A DNA stretch of 64,000 bases from Candidatus Cloacimonadota bacterium (GTDB taxonomy: Bacteria > Cloacimonadota > Cloacimonadia > Cloacimonadales > TCS61): assembly GCA_030445745.1 (NCBI GenBank), contig JASUTE010000001.1:1-64000 (forward strand), in the 5' to 3' direction. The position numbers were made by a program, and so were the translations under genes. The notes beneath the pieces were generated by a model. It saw nothing but the letters and a program-made list of their open reading frames with translations. It was not told where the DNA came from and did no database searches. Below, piece after piece: positions 15,565-23,221 of this stretch. Numbering within the stretch: the first letter of the stretch is position 1; each line of letters starts with the position of its first letter.

Positions 15565-16989
15565 CTATTTATCTAGTTTGATAGCCACAAACATATAATT
15601 GTCATCTCTGGTTTTTACTCTTAGCAAAACAACATCCTTTTTCAGGTCTGCTAATGCTTTTTTGAAATCTTTCACGTTTTTCACTGGTTCATTATCAATT
15701 TCCATTATCACCATTCCTGCTTCCAGTCCAGCTTTTCGGGCAGGAGAATCGGTAGAGACACTGGTAATAACCACACCATAATCTGCTTCAATATTATATC
15801 TTTCAGCGAATTCACTGTCCAGTGAAGTCACCTCAACTCCTAAAAGCTTTTCTTCTTGTGGTTTGCTGCTGTTTTTTGCTAAAATGTCTTCGTTACGTTC
15901 GGTTAGTTCAACTGTTAGTGTTTTTATTTTCCCATTTCGGGAAATTTTTAATGGTATTTCTTCACCTATTTTGCTATTGGCAACAGTTATCATAAATTTA
16001 GAAACATTGGGAATCTTTTTTCCATTGAATTCCAAAATAACATCGCCAGCTTTCAGCCCGGCTTTTTCAGCGGGAGTATCTTCCATAACCTGTGCTACCA
16101 GCACTCCTGCTACCTCTTTTAATTCTAAGCTTTCTTTTAATTCAGGGGTAATTTCTTGGGGGCGAATACCCAAGTAAGCACGACGTACCTTTCCCACATC
16201 GATAAGGTCGGTAACTACTTTTTTAGCCATATTAATAGGTATGGCAAAACCAATTCCTACATTACCGCGGTTAGGAGTAGTGATAGCTGCATTCACTCCA
16301 ATTACTTCACCTTTGATATTTAACAATGGACCGCCACTGTTGCCAGGATTAATCGCAGCATCTGTTTGGATGTAATCCTGATAAATAGGAGAATCTTGGC
16401 CAAAATTTAAATTGGAACGGCCAGTAGCAGAAATTACACCCACGGTAACGGTACGATCTAATCCCAACTGGCCAAAGGGATTACCAATAGCTATTGCCCA
16501 AGCACCCACTTTTATCTCATCGGAATTTCCTAAAGGCGCTTCCACAACCTCCTCAGAATCTTCAACTTCAATTTTTATAACTGCTAGGTCGGTTTCTGAA
16601 TCTAATCCAACTATTTCAGCTTCATACTTTGCTTTATCAGCTAAGGTAACAGTTATTTCACCCTCTTGTCCTTCTTGCACGACGTGGTTATTAGTGATGA
16701 TATAGACATCTTTGCCATCTTGATCAAAGATAAATCCGCTTCCCATACTATAAGATTTTCTTGATTGCGGTGCTCGAGGTATATCGGGAAAGAAAAAACG
16801 GAAAAATTCATCATTAAAAGGAAGTTGGCCAGTGTCCATTTTAACTTCATATTCCACTTGAATGTTTACTACCGATTCACGAATGTTTTCTACAACTTTC
16901 ACAAATGGACTTTCCAGAGTAAGTGGTAGTTGCGCTGTAACACTAGTAAAGATTAGTAATACGAGGCTGAGTGTGATTAATTTTTTCAT
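15565..16989 (-). CDS. degP: periplasmic serine protease/chaperone DegP/HtrA
   Basis: A 474-residue envelope stress protease. A signal peptide (LITLSLVLLIFTSVTAQ) is followed by a trypsin-like domain with the triad His102 (TNNHVV), Asp134 (ETDLAVIK) and Ser218 (NPGNSGGPLLN). Two PDZ domains lie at about 275-360 and 380-470 (RRAYLGIRPQ; GLKAGDVILEFNGK; GLEAGMVIMEID). It degrades or refolds misfolded exported proteins. The LA-loop is short compared with E. coli DegP. GGAGG lies upstream of the ATG. It sits next to Hsp20, nitroreductase and ClpB genes, which makes a stress-response block. It has its own terminator. Confidence 0.95.
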   Translation of the reverse strand: MKKLITLSLVLLIFTSVTAQLPLTLESPFVKVVENIRESVVNIQVEYEVKMDTGQLPFNDEFFRFFFPDIPRAPQSRKSYSMGSGFIFDQDGKDVYIITNNHVVQEGQEGEITVTLADKAKYEAEIVGLDSETDLAVIKIEVEDSEEVVEAPLGNSDEIKVGAWAIAIGNPFGQLGLDRTVTVGVISATGRSNLNFGQDSPIYQDYIQTDAAINPGNSGGPLLNIKGEVIGVNAAITTPNRGNVGIGFAIPINMAKKVVTDLIDVGKVRRAYLGIRPQEITPELKESLELKEVAGVLVAQVMEDTPAEKAGLKAGDVILEFNGKKIPNVSKFMITVANSKIGEEIPLKISRNGKIKTLTVELTERNEDILAKNSSKPQEEKLLGVEVTSLDSEFAERYNIEADYGVVITSVSTDSPARKAGLEAGMVIMEIDNEPVKNVKDFKKALADLKKDVVLLRVKTRDDNYMFVAIKLDK

Positions 16990-17134
16990 TAGAATCCTCC
17001 TTGAATTTTAATGTGAGTATGTATTCTTACTCACTTCTTTCTAATAAAAGGCTTAACAATTATCCAAATTTACCAAACCTCCTTTAATCTTAAGAACAAA
17101 AATATTTGCTGTTTCAAGAAGTCAAATAAAAAAA

Positions 17135-17156
17135 ATAGCCGCATTGCTGCGGCTAT
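17135..17156 (-). terminator. terminator of the hsp20 gene
   Basis: ATAGCCGCA pairs with TGCGGCTAT around a 4-base loop. On the minus strand it is followed by a run of eight T residues. It lies 15 bases behind the hsp20 stop. Confidence 0.9.
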
Positions 17157-17170
17157 CAGGAAAAGTAAGC

Positions 17171-17611
17171 TTATTTAACCGCGATTTTCTTAACAGGTTT
17201 AGGTTCTTTTTTAGGAAGAACTATTTCCAGCACTCCATCTTCAAACTTAGCATCGATATTGTTTCTGTCTACATTTTCGGAAAGAAAAATAGAGCGACGA
17301 TAATTGCCACTATAACGTTCGCAACGATAGTAGGAACCCTTCTTTTCTTCCCTCTTTTCGTCTTGTTGGGCTTCAATTACTAGTTCATTGTCGTCCATAG
17401 AAATGCTTATGTTGTCTTTCTTTATTCCAGGAAGATCTGCAATTACTTGATAATTATCATCATTTTCGATAACATCGATTGCCATCATGCGTTCATTTTC
17501 TTCAGCTATATCTTCATCAAAAAAACGCTGCAGAAAATTATCGAATAAACTTACTGCTGGGAACAAATCTCTGTTTCTTCTATTCGAAGTTTTTTTTGGA
17601 TAATTTTTCAT
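17171..17611 (-). CDS. hsp20: small heat shock protein Hsp20
   Basis: A 146-residue ATP-independent holdase. The alpha-crystallin domain spans about residues 45-137 (MAIDVIENDDNYQVIADLPG ... NELVIEAQQDE ... FLSENVDRNNIDAKFEDGVL), and the C-terminal motif LPKKEPKPVKKIAVK includes the I-x-V-like anchor (IAV). The N-terminal arm has FLQRFFDED. The frame opens 21 codons upstream, but GGAGG seven bases before the ATG at 17611 fixes the start. A CIRCE-like operator lies 72-98 bases upstream, so HrcA control is likely. TATTAT near 17649-17655 on this strand is a possible -10. Confidence 0.92.
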   Translation of the reverse strand: MKNYPKKTSNRRNRDLFPAVSLFDNFLQRFFDEDIAEENERMMAIDVIENDDNYQVIADLPGIKKDNISISMDDNELVIEAQQDEKREEKKGSYYRCERYSGNYRRSIFLSENVDRNNIDAKFEDGVLEIVLPKKEPKPVKKIAVK

Positions 17612-17682
17612 TTTATTACCTCCTTTTTTCAATGTTTTCACAACCAAATATAATACGGATTTCTCAGGATGCAAATAAAAAA

Positions 17683-17709
17683 TTAGCAGACTAACAAAAA
17701 GAGTGCTAA
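17683..17709. promoter_or_regulatory. CIRCE element (HrcA operator)
   Basis: TTAGCAGAC-N9-GAGTGCTAA. The right arm is a perfect CIRCE arm, the spacer is exactly 9 bases, and the left arm differs from TTAGCACTC at two positions. It lies in the divergent region between hsp20 and the nitroreductase gene, next to the TTGACA of the plus-strand promoter. It may therefore control both genes. Confidence 0.8.
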
Positions 17710-17717
17710 AAAATAGT

Positions 17718-17747
17718 TTGACACTTATCCGACCTGACTTAAATTAT
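17718..17747 (+). promoter_or_regulatory. promoter of the nitroreductase gene
   Basis: TTGACA at 17718-17723 and AATTAT at 17742-17747 (18-base spacing) lie 29 bases before the nitroreductase start. The -35 box begins 9 bases after the CIRCE element. Confidence 0.6.
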
Positions 17748-17775
17748 CGGGTGTACATAAAAAATAGGGGGAATT

Positions 17776-18282
17776 ATGGTTTTGAATTCTATTAAAAAAC
17801 GTTTTAGTGTACGTAAGTTTAAGGACAAAAAGATCGAACAGGAAAAATTAGATGAGATATTGGAAGCAGCCAGAATGGCGCCTTCGGCCCGCAATGTTCA
17901 ACCCTGGAAATTTGTCGTTATTACCGATGCTAAAAAACGCGAAAAACTAACCGAAGTATGCAAAGGACAAACTTTTGTATCGCAGGCACCTGCTACCATT
18001 GCGGTGTGTGTAAATAATTTGGGCTACAAAATGGCTTGTGGTTTCCGTGGCGCTGTTATCGATGCTGCCATTGCCGGAGAGCATATTGCTTTGCAAGCTG
18101 TCGAACTTGGTTTGGGAAGCTGCTGGATAGGATCTTTTCATCAAGATAAATTACGTCAACTTATTAATCTGCCGGCCGAATACAAAGCTGTAGCTTTGTT
18201 ACCAATTGGTTATCCAGATATCCAAAAAGGCAGTAGAACTCTAAAAGATAAACAAGAGGTAATAAGTTATAATTCCTTTTAA
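17776..18282 (+). CDS. nitroreductase-family FMN protein
   Basis: A 168-residue flavoprotein of the small NfsA/NfnB-like family. RFSVRKFKDKKI gives the Arg/Ser FMN phosphate site, APSARNVQPWKFVVI the flavin-ring loop, and GLGSCWIGSFH and ALLPIGYPD the second half of the site. Such proteins reduce nitro compounds, quinones or other acceptors with NAD(P)H as homodimers. There is no fused ferredoxin domain. GGGGG lies before the ATG. It shares its regulatory region with hsp20, an unusual pairing that suggests oxidative or electrophile stress. Confidence 0.88.
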   Translation: MVLNSIKKRFSVRKFKDKKIEQEKLDEILEAARMAPSARNVQPWKFVVITDAKKREKLTEVCKGQTFVSQAPATIAVCVNNLGYKMACGFRGAVIDAAIAGEHIALQAVELGLGSCWIGSFHQDKLRQLINLPAEYKAVALLPIGYPDIQKGSRTLKDKQEVISYNSF

Positions 18283-18343
18283 GTAACAAAACCTCGTTTT
18301 CCAGGTGGAAAGCGACTGAAATATAGATTAAGGAGAGATGCAT

Positions 18344-20920
18344 ATGAATGTAAACAGATTAACTATTAAATCGCAAGAAGCTCTGGCCGAGGCCCAGCAA
18401 CTAGCTGCCGATAACGGCCACCAAGAAATATCTTCCTTACATCTTCTGCAGGCTATGCTTAAACAAGATGGTAGTTTTATTGGAAGCTTATTGCAAAAAT
18501 TGGAAGTGGACACTGCGGCCTTGCGTAATAGAGTAGAACAGGAGCTGGAAAAATTGCCTAAAGTTAGTGGTGCTGTGCAGTCCACACTCTCGGCCGAGCT
18601 CAATAAGGTACTTTCGCAGGCGGAAAAAGAAGCTCAGAATTTGGGCGATGAATATGTGAGCTTGGAACACTTGCTGCTCGCAATTGTTGAAACGGCCAAA
18701 TTACCTTTTAATTTGGAGAAATTGGGAGTAGAAAAGGATAAATTGCTTTTGGCTATGCGAGAAATACGTGGTAATCAAAAGGTAACCGACCAAAATCCGG
18801 AAGCTAAATACCAGGCTTTGGAAAAATATACCCGCAACCTTACCCAACTGGCTCGTTTAGGAAAACTGGATCCAGTTATTGGGCGTGACGAAGAGATAAG
18901 GCGGACGATTCAAACCCTATCGCGCCGGCGCAAAAACAACCCAGTTCTTATTGGTGAGCCCGGTGTGGGTAAAACAGCTATCGTGGAAGGCTTAGCCAAA
19001 CGAGTTGTAGATCTGGATGTACCAGAAAACCTAAAAAATAAAGATATTCTGGAACTGGATATGGGCTCGCTTCTGGCTGGAGCTAAGTTCAGAGGCGAAT
19101 TTGAAGAACGTCTGAAAGCTGTGTTAAAAGAAGTTGAAAAAGCAGAGGGTAACATAATTCTATTTATCGATGAGATCCACACAGTGGTAGGTGCAGGCGC
19201 TGCCGAGGGAGCAGTGGATGCTTCTAATATGCTAAAACCGGCTTTAGCCCGCGGAACGTTGCATTGTGTGGGAGCTACTACCTTAGATGAATACCGAAAA
19301 CATATCGAGAAAGATGCAGCCTTGGAAAGACGTTTCCAGCCAGTTTATATTTCCGAACCTTCGGTGGAAGATACTATCTCGATATTGCGCGGAATTAAGG
19401 AAAAATATGAAGTTCATCATGGGGTGCAGATCACCGATAGCGCTTTAGTAGCTGCTGCAGTGCAATCTCAGCGCTATATAAGCGACAGATTTTTGCCCGA
19501 TAAGGCGATCGACCTGGTAGATGAAGCTTGCGCCAGTTTACGCATGGAGATAAATTCTATGCCGCAAGAATTGGATGATGTGGAACGCAAGCTTCGTCAG
19601 TTGGAGATCGAGAAACTTTCAATTAAGAAGGAGAAGGGAAAACTTTCCCATGAAAGATTGGGAAAGATAAACAATGAAATGGAAGAATTGCGAAGAAAGC
19701 AGGCTGATCTAAAAGTGCGCTGGCAGCATGAGAAGGAATTGCTGAAAAATATCAGCCGTATTTCCGAAGAGATAGATGAAATAAAAGCCGAAGCTGTAAG
19801 AGCTGAACGCGAAGGCGATTTGGGGAAAGTTTCTGAGTTAAAATATGGTAAACTGAACCAGAAAAAACAACAATTACAAGAACTTAAAGAGAAATTGGCT
19901 TCTATTCCCAAAGAAAAACGACTGCTAAAGGAACAAATCGATGACGAGATGATCTCGGAAATCATTTCCAAGTGGACAGGCATTCCTGTTTCCAAACTGC
20001 TGGAAAGTGAACAGCAAAAACTGCTGAAGATGGAAGATGAACTGGCGAAACGAGTTGTAGGCCAAGATGAAGGTTTGCAAGCAGTTTCCAATGCTATTCG
20101 CCGCTCGCGCAGCGGTTTGGCAGATATAAAAAAACCCATTGGGACCTTTATGTTCATGGGGCCAACCGGTGTGGGGAAAACAGAGCTGGCTAAAGCTTTG
20201 GCCGAGTTTTTGTTCGATACCGAAAAGGCTATGGTGCGTATCGATATGAGCGAATTTATGGAAAAATACTCGGTTTCACGTTTGGTAGGCGCTCCACCGG
20301 GATATGTAGGTTACGAACAAGGTGGCTACCTAACCGAAGCAGTTCGCAGGCGGCCTTACAGTGTTATTTTGTTCGATGAAATAGAAAAAGCACATCAGGA
20401 TGTTTTTAATATTCTACTGCAAATTTTAGATGATGGTCGCCTTACTGATGGGAAAGGACGCACCGTAGATTTCAAAAATACGGTGATCATCATGACTTCC
20501 AACATAGCTTCTGATATGATCTATGAGCAAGATAAGATGGAAAATGAAGAGCTGAAGGAAAAACTGCGCCTGGCTCTGCGCCAGCATTTCCGTCCAGAAT
20601 TTCTGAATCGCTTGGATGATATTATTATCTTCCACAGACTGAACAAAGAACAAATTAAGCAGATCGTGAAGATACAATTAGGTTATCTGCAGGAAAGACT
20701 GGCGGGAAAAAGCATAGAGCTAAATTTTACCGAAGCAGCTTTGAATGAACTGGCCGAATTAGGATTTGATCCGCAATTTGGGGCCAGACCACTTAAGAGA
20801 GTGGTGCAAAAAGAGCTAGAAAACAAGCTGGCCATGCTACTGTTAGAAGGTAATTTGCACGAAGACAGCAAGGTGAAGGTAGATTATCAGAACAACAAAT
20901 TCAGCTTTACAGAAGAATAA
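18344..20920 (+). CDS. clpB: ATP-dependent disaggregase ClpB
   Basis: An 858-residue Hsp100 chaperone that with DnaK resolves protein aggregates. The N-domain covers about 1-145. NBD1 has Walker A GEPGVGKT at 204-211, and Walker [20 protein letters not shown] follows. The coiled-coil M-domain covers about 400-520 and separates ClpB from ClpA/ClpC. NBD2 carries [17 protein letters not shown], and the C-terminal domain reads [19 protein letters not shown]. No ClpP-binding IGF loop is evident. Two ATGs are possible; AAGGAGAG is too close to 18338 and well spaced for 18344. No CIRCE lies directly upstream, but the gene follows the nitroreductase by 61 bases and may read through. Confidence 0.96.
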   Translation: MNVNRLTIKSQEALAEAQQLAADNGHQEISSLHLLQAMLKQDGSFIGSLLQKLEVDTAALRNRVEQELEKLPKVSGAVQSTLSAELNKVLSQAEKEAQNLGDEYVSLEHLLLAIVETAKLPFNLEKLGVEKDKLLLAMREIRGNQKVTDQNPEAKYQALEKYTRNLTQLARLGKLDPVIGRDEEIRRTIQTLSRRRKNNPVLIGEPGVGKTAIVEGLAKRVVDLDVPENLKNKDILELDMGSLLAGAKFRGEFEERLKAVLKEVEKAEGNIILFIDEIHTVVGAGAAEGAVDASNMLKPALARGTLHCVGATTLDEYRKHIEKDAALERRFQPVYISEPSVEDTISILRGIKEKYEVHHGVQITDSALVAAAVQSQRYISDRFLPDKAIDLVDEACASLRMEINSMPQELDDVERKLRQLEIEKLSIKKEKGKLSHERLGKINNEMEELRRKQADLKVRWQHEKELLKNISRISEEIDEIKAEAVRAEREGDLGKVSELKYGKLNQKKQQLQELKEKLASIPKEKRLLKEQIDDEMISEIISKWTGIPVSKLLESEQQKLLKMEDELAKRVVGQDEGLQAVSNAIRRSRSGLADIKKPIGTFMFMGPTGVGKTELAKALAEFLFDTEKAMVRIDMSEFMEKYSVSRLVGAPPGYVGYEQGGYLTEAVRRRPYSVILFDEIEKAHQDVFNILLQILDDGRLTDGKGRTVDFKNTVIIMTSNIASDMIYEQDKMENEELKEKLRLALRQHFRPEFLNRLDDIIIFHRLNKEQIKQIVKIQLGYLQERLAGKSIELNFTEAALNELAELGFDPQFGARPLKRVVQKELENKLAMLLLEGNLHEDSKVKVDYQNNKFSFTEE

Positions 20921-20926
20921 AATAGG

Positions 20927-20954
20927 ATGGACGAGGCTTTCTGGTCTCGTCCAT
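20927..20954 (+). terminator. terminator-like hairpin after clpB
   Basis: ATGGACGAG pairs perfectly with CTCGTCCAT around a 10-base loop, 6 bases behind the clpB stop. The following ATATATTA is only a poor T-run. The remaining bases to 21207 hold no gene I can support. Confidence 0.6.
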
Positions 20955-21207
20955 ATATTAGGATAAAATGCAAAAGTTATGTGCATTAATTACCACAAAA
21001 GAGCCTTGCCCAAAGCTATTTTTATTGGTTCAACTTTTGTGATATTGGGTAGATTGAGGAAAAGTATTGGGATAATTTAAAATTTCCAAATCTGGCTTTT
21101 GCCAAATAGTTTACTAGCTCTTTTGCAATATATAGAAAATTGCAAAAAATAACTTGCTCTGTCTTCTGCTTTATAGGAATTTTACAAAAAATTATAAAGG
21201 AGTAGTT

Positions 21208-22179
21208 ATGAAACCTAAATTATTTCTAACCCGTAAATTACCCGAAAAGGTAATGCTGGAATTACGAGATAAATTTGAGCTGAAATACAATCAAAAGGAT
21301 AGAGTTTTAACTAAAGATGAGATCATAACAGGTGTAAAATGGGCCGATATTTTGCTCTGTCTGCTTACCGATTCTATCGATGCTGAGATTATCGCTGCTG
21401 GCGAAAATTTGAAGGGTATTAGTAACTATGCCGTTGGTTACAATAACATCGATGTTCGAGCAGCAACCGAGGCTGGAATTCCTATTTGCAATACTCCTGG
21501 CGTGCTTACCGAAACCACAGCCGATATGGCTTGGGCACTTATGTTCGCAGCAGCTCGCAGAGTGGTAGAAGCAGATAATTTTACCCGCAAGGGCAAATTT
21601 AAAGGTTGGGCACCAGAGCTTTTCTTAGGAAATGATATTTTTGGTAAAACTTTAGGGATAGTAGGAGCTGGACGCATCGGCCAAGCAGTTGCCAAAAGAG
21701 CTCGTGGTTTTGAAATGACTATTTTGTACACAGATCAAACCTCCAACCAATATTTGGATGAAGAACTGGGTGCAAAACGAGTGGAACTGGACGAACTTTT
21801 ACAAAATAGCGATTTTGTGAGCCTACATGTGCCGCTAACTCCTCAAACTAACCATCTTATCACCGGCAAACAATTACAAAAGATGAAAAAAACAGCAATC
21901 CTCATAAATACTTCGCGCGGAGCTGTGATAAAAGAAGCAGATCTGTTGCAAGCTTTGCAAAATGGCACCTTAGCTGCTGCTGGGTTGGATGTTTTTGAAA
22001 ATGAACCAAAATTGGAACCAGGTTTAATTGACTGCCCAAAAGTGGTACTTACCCCTCACATTGCCAGTGCCAGCAGACAAACCCGTACCAAAATGGGTTT
22101 GATGGCTGTTAAAAATGCTTGGCAAATGTGGCTGGGAGAAAAGCCTGAAAATATAGTTAATCCCCAGGTCTATAATTAG
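21208..22179 (+). CDS. D-isomer-specific 2-hydroxyacid dehydrogenase (glyoxylate/hydroxypyruvate reductase-like)
   Basis: A 323-residue NAD(P)H-dependent oxidoreductase of the D-2-hydroxyacid family. The Rossmann motif is VGAGRIGQAV (from residue 153). The catalytic residues are Arg in INTSRGAVI, Glu in DVFENEP and His in LTPHIASAS. The N-terminal catalytic half carries YAVGYNNID and TPGVLTETTADMAWAL. The layout fits the GyaR/GhrB-type glyoxylate reductases better than PGDH, as there is no ACT domain. AAAGGAG eight bases before the ATG at 21208 fixes the start; the longer frame has no binding site. It is apparently monocistronic. Confidence 0.9.
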   Translation: MKPKLFLTRKLPEKVMLELRDKFELKYNQKDRVLTKDEIITGVKWADILLCLLTDSIDAEIIAAGENLKGISNYAVGYNNIDVRAATEAGIPICNTPGVLTETTADMAWALMFAAARRVVEADNFTRKGKFKGWAPELFLGNDIFGKTLGIVGAGRIGQAVAKRARGFEMTILYTDQTSNQYLDEELGAKRVELDELLQNSDFVSLHVPLTPQTNHLITGKQLQKMKKTAILINTSRGAVIKEADLLQALQNGTLAAAGLDVFENEPKLEPGLIDCPKVVLTPHIASASRQTRTKMGLMAVKNAWQMWLGEKPENIVNPQVYN

Positions 22180-22215
22180 CTTTAACCTAACTGAGAATGC
22201 GGGTTTATCTTCTAT

Positions 22216-22230
22216 TGAAAATCATTCTCA
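22216..22230. promoter_or_regulatory. Fur/PerR-like box upstream of the hydrogenase operon
   Basis: TGAAAAT-C-ATTCTCA matches the 7-1-7 Fur-family consensus TGATAAT-C-ATTATCA at 13 of 15 positions. It lies about 150 bases before the first hydrogenase gene. A TGAGAATG at 22192-22199 repeats the half-site. TTGACG at 22264 and a quasi-palindrome TTGGAATTCCCAA near 22327 are other candidate control sequences in the same leader. Confidence 0.35.
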
Positions 22231-22382
22231 ATTCCTTTAGCAATGCGGGGTTATAAATTTTTCTTGACGGCAACTGGGTAAAATTTATGGAAGTCATGGA
22301 TTTCTATAACTAAGTAAGTGTTTTAGTTGGAATTCCCAAGTATTTAATAGTTCATGAGTTTATATACATAGGAGGCATTTTA

Positions 22383-22751
22383 ATGAAAACCTTGGAAGAA
22401 TTACGTAAGATTAGGCAAAAAGCTCAGCAACAGATGAAGCTTCGAGACAGCAAACACCGCGTGAAAGTGGTGGTAGGAATGGGAACTGCGGGGATTGCTA
22501 TGGGTGCCCGCGAAGTGATGAAAACCATATTAGACGAAGTTTCTAAACGTAATCTGAGCGATGTTTTGGTAACTCAAACCGGTGAAAAAGGACTTTCCTC
22601 GATGGAACCAGTTGTGGATGTTATAGAAGAAGGAAAACCTGCCGTTACCTATGGAAATATTGATCCAGAAAAAGCTAGAAGAATTGTAGCAGAACACATT
22701 GTGAACGGCAAAGTTGTTAACGACTACGTTGTGGTTACAGAACAAAAATAA
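22383..22751 (+). CDS. 2Fe-2S thioredoxin-like ferredoxin subunit, cysteine-less
   Basis: A 122-residue protein opening the hydrogenase operon. The fold is that of the [2Fe-2S] thioredoxin-like ferredoxins that accompany NADH-linked hydrogenases: VVVGMGTAGIAMGAREVM, then VTQTGEKGLSSMEPVVDV, PAVTYGNIDPEKA and a helical end. In intact relatives the first loop reads G-T-C-G-x-A and the second T-G-C-x-G-x-C. Here all cysteines are replaced (TAGIA, TGEKGLS), and the whole protein contains no Cys, so it cannot hold a cluster. GGAGG precedes the ATG, and hydC starts 11 bases after the stop. A structural role is inferred. Confidence 0.8.
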   Translation: MKTLEELRKIRQKAQQQMKLRDSKHRVKVVVGMGTAGIAMGAREVMKTILDEVSKRNLSDVLVTQTGEKGLSSMEPVVDVIEEGKPAVTYGNIDPEKARRIVAEHIVNGKVVNDYVVVTEQK

Positions 22752-22762
22752 AGGGAGTTTAT

Positions 22763-23221
22763 ATGTACGAAAAGTTTATTAAAAAATACGCTCCAACCAA
22801 AGATAATCTCATTTACATTCTGCACGAAATTCAAGATAATCATCCTCAGCAGTATGTATCGGAAGAGGCTGTGCAAGAGGTTAGTGAATATCTTAAAGTT
22901 TCACCTGCTCATATTTATGGTGTGCTTACTTTTTACACCATGTTCAGCACTAAACCTCGCGGTAAGAATATTATCAGGCTGTGTGAATCTCCTCCATGTT
23001 TTTTGCGCGGTTCCGAACAGATCCTGAAAAAATTAAAAGAGAGCTTGGATGTAAAAATAGGTGAGACAACTAAAGATGGACTTTTTACATTAGAACTTTG
23101 CGCTTGCCTGGGTGTTTGTGGCAATGCACCGGTTATGATGATTAACGAAGATGTTTATGGTGATCTTACCGAAAAAAAAGTCGAAAAAATTATTAATGAT
23201 ATCAAAGGGAGGCAAGAATGA
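22763..23221 (+). CDS. hydC: NADH-linked hydrogenase subunit, NuoE-like (HydC)
   Basis: A 152-residue [2Fe-2S] subunit of a trimeric-type hydrogenase, homologous to NuoE. The N-terminal helical part (LIYILHEIQDNHPQQYVSEE; VSPAHIYGVLTFYTMF) is typical. The cluster ligands are Cys74 and Cys79 (LCESPPC) and Cys115 and Cys119 (CACLGVC). It passes electrons to or from the flavin subunit. It overlaps the next gene by 4 bases, which indicates translational coupling. GGGAG precedes the ATG. Unlike the other two thioredoxin-like domains of this operon, its cysteine set is complete. Confidence 0.93.
   Translation: MYEKFIKKYAPTKDNLIYILHEIQDNHPQQYVSEEAVQEVSEYLKVSPAHIYGVLTFYTMFSTKPRGKNIIRLCESPPCFLRGSEQILKKLKESLDVKIGETTKDGLFTLELCACLGVCGNAPVMMINEDVYGDLTEKKVEKIINDIKGRQE

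Noticed and set aside
20955-21207. Inverted words CAAAAGTT and AACTTTTG between clpB and the 2-hydroxyacid dehydrogenase gene
   Set aside because: The arms are about 60 bases apart in AT-rich DNA and form no convincing structure.
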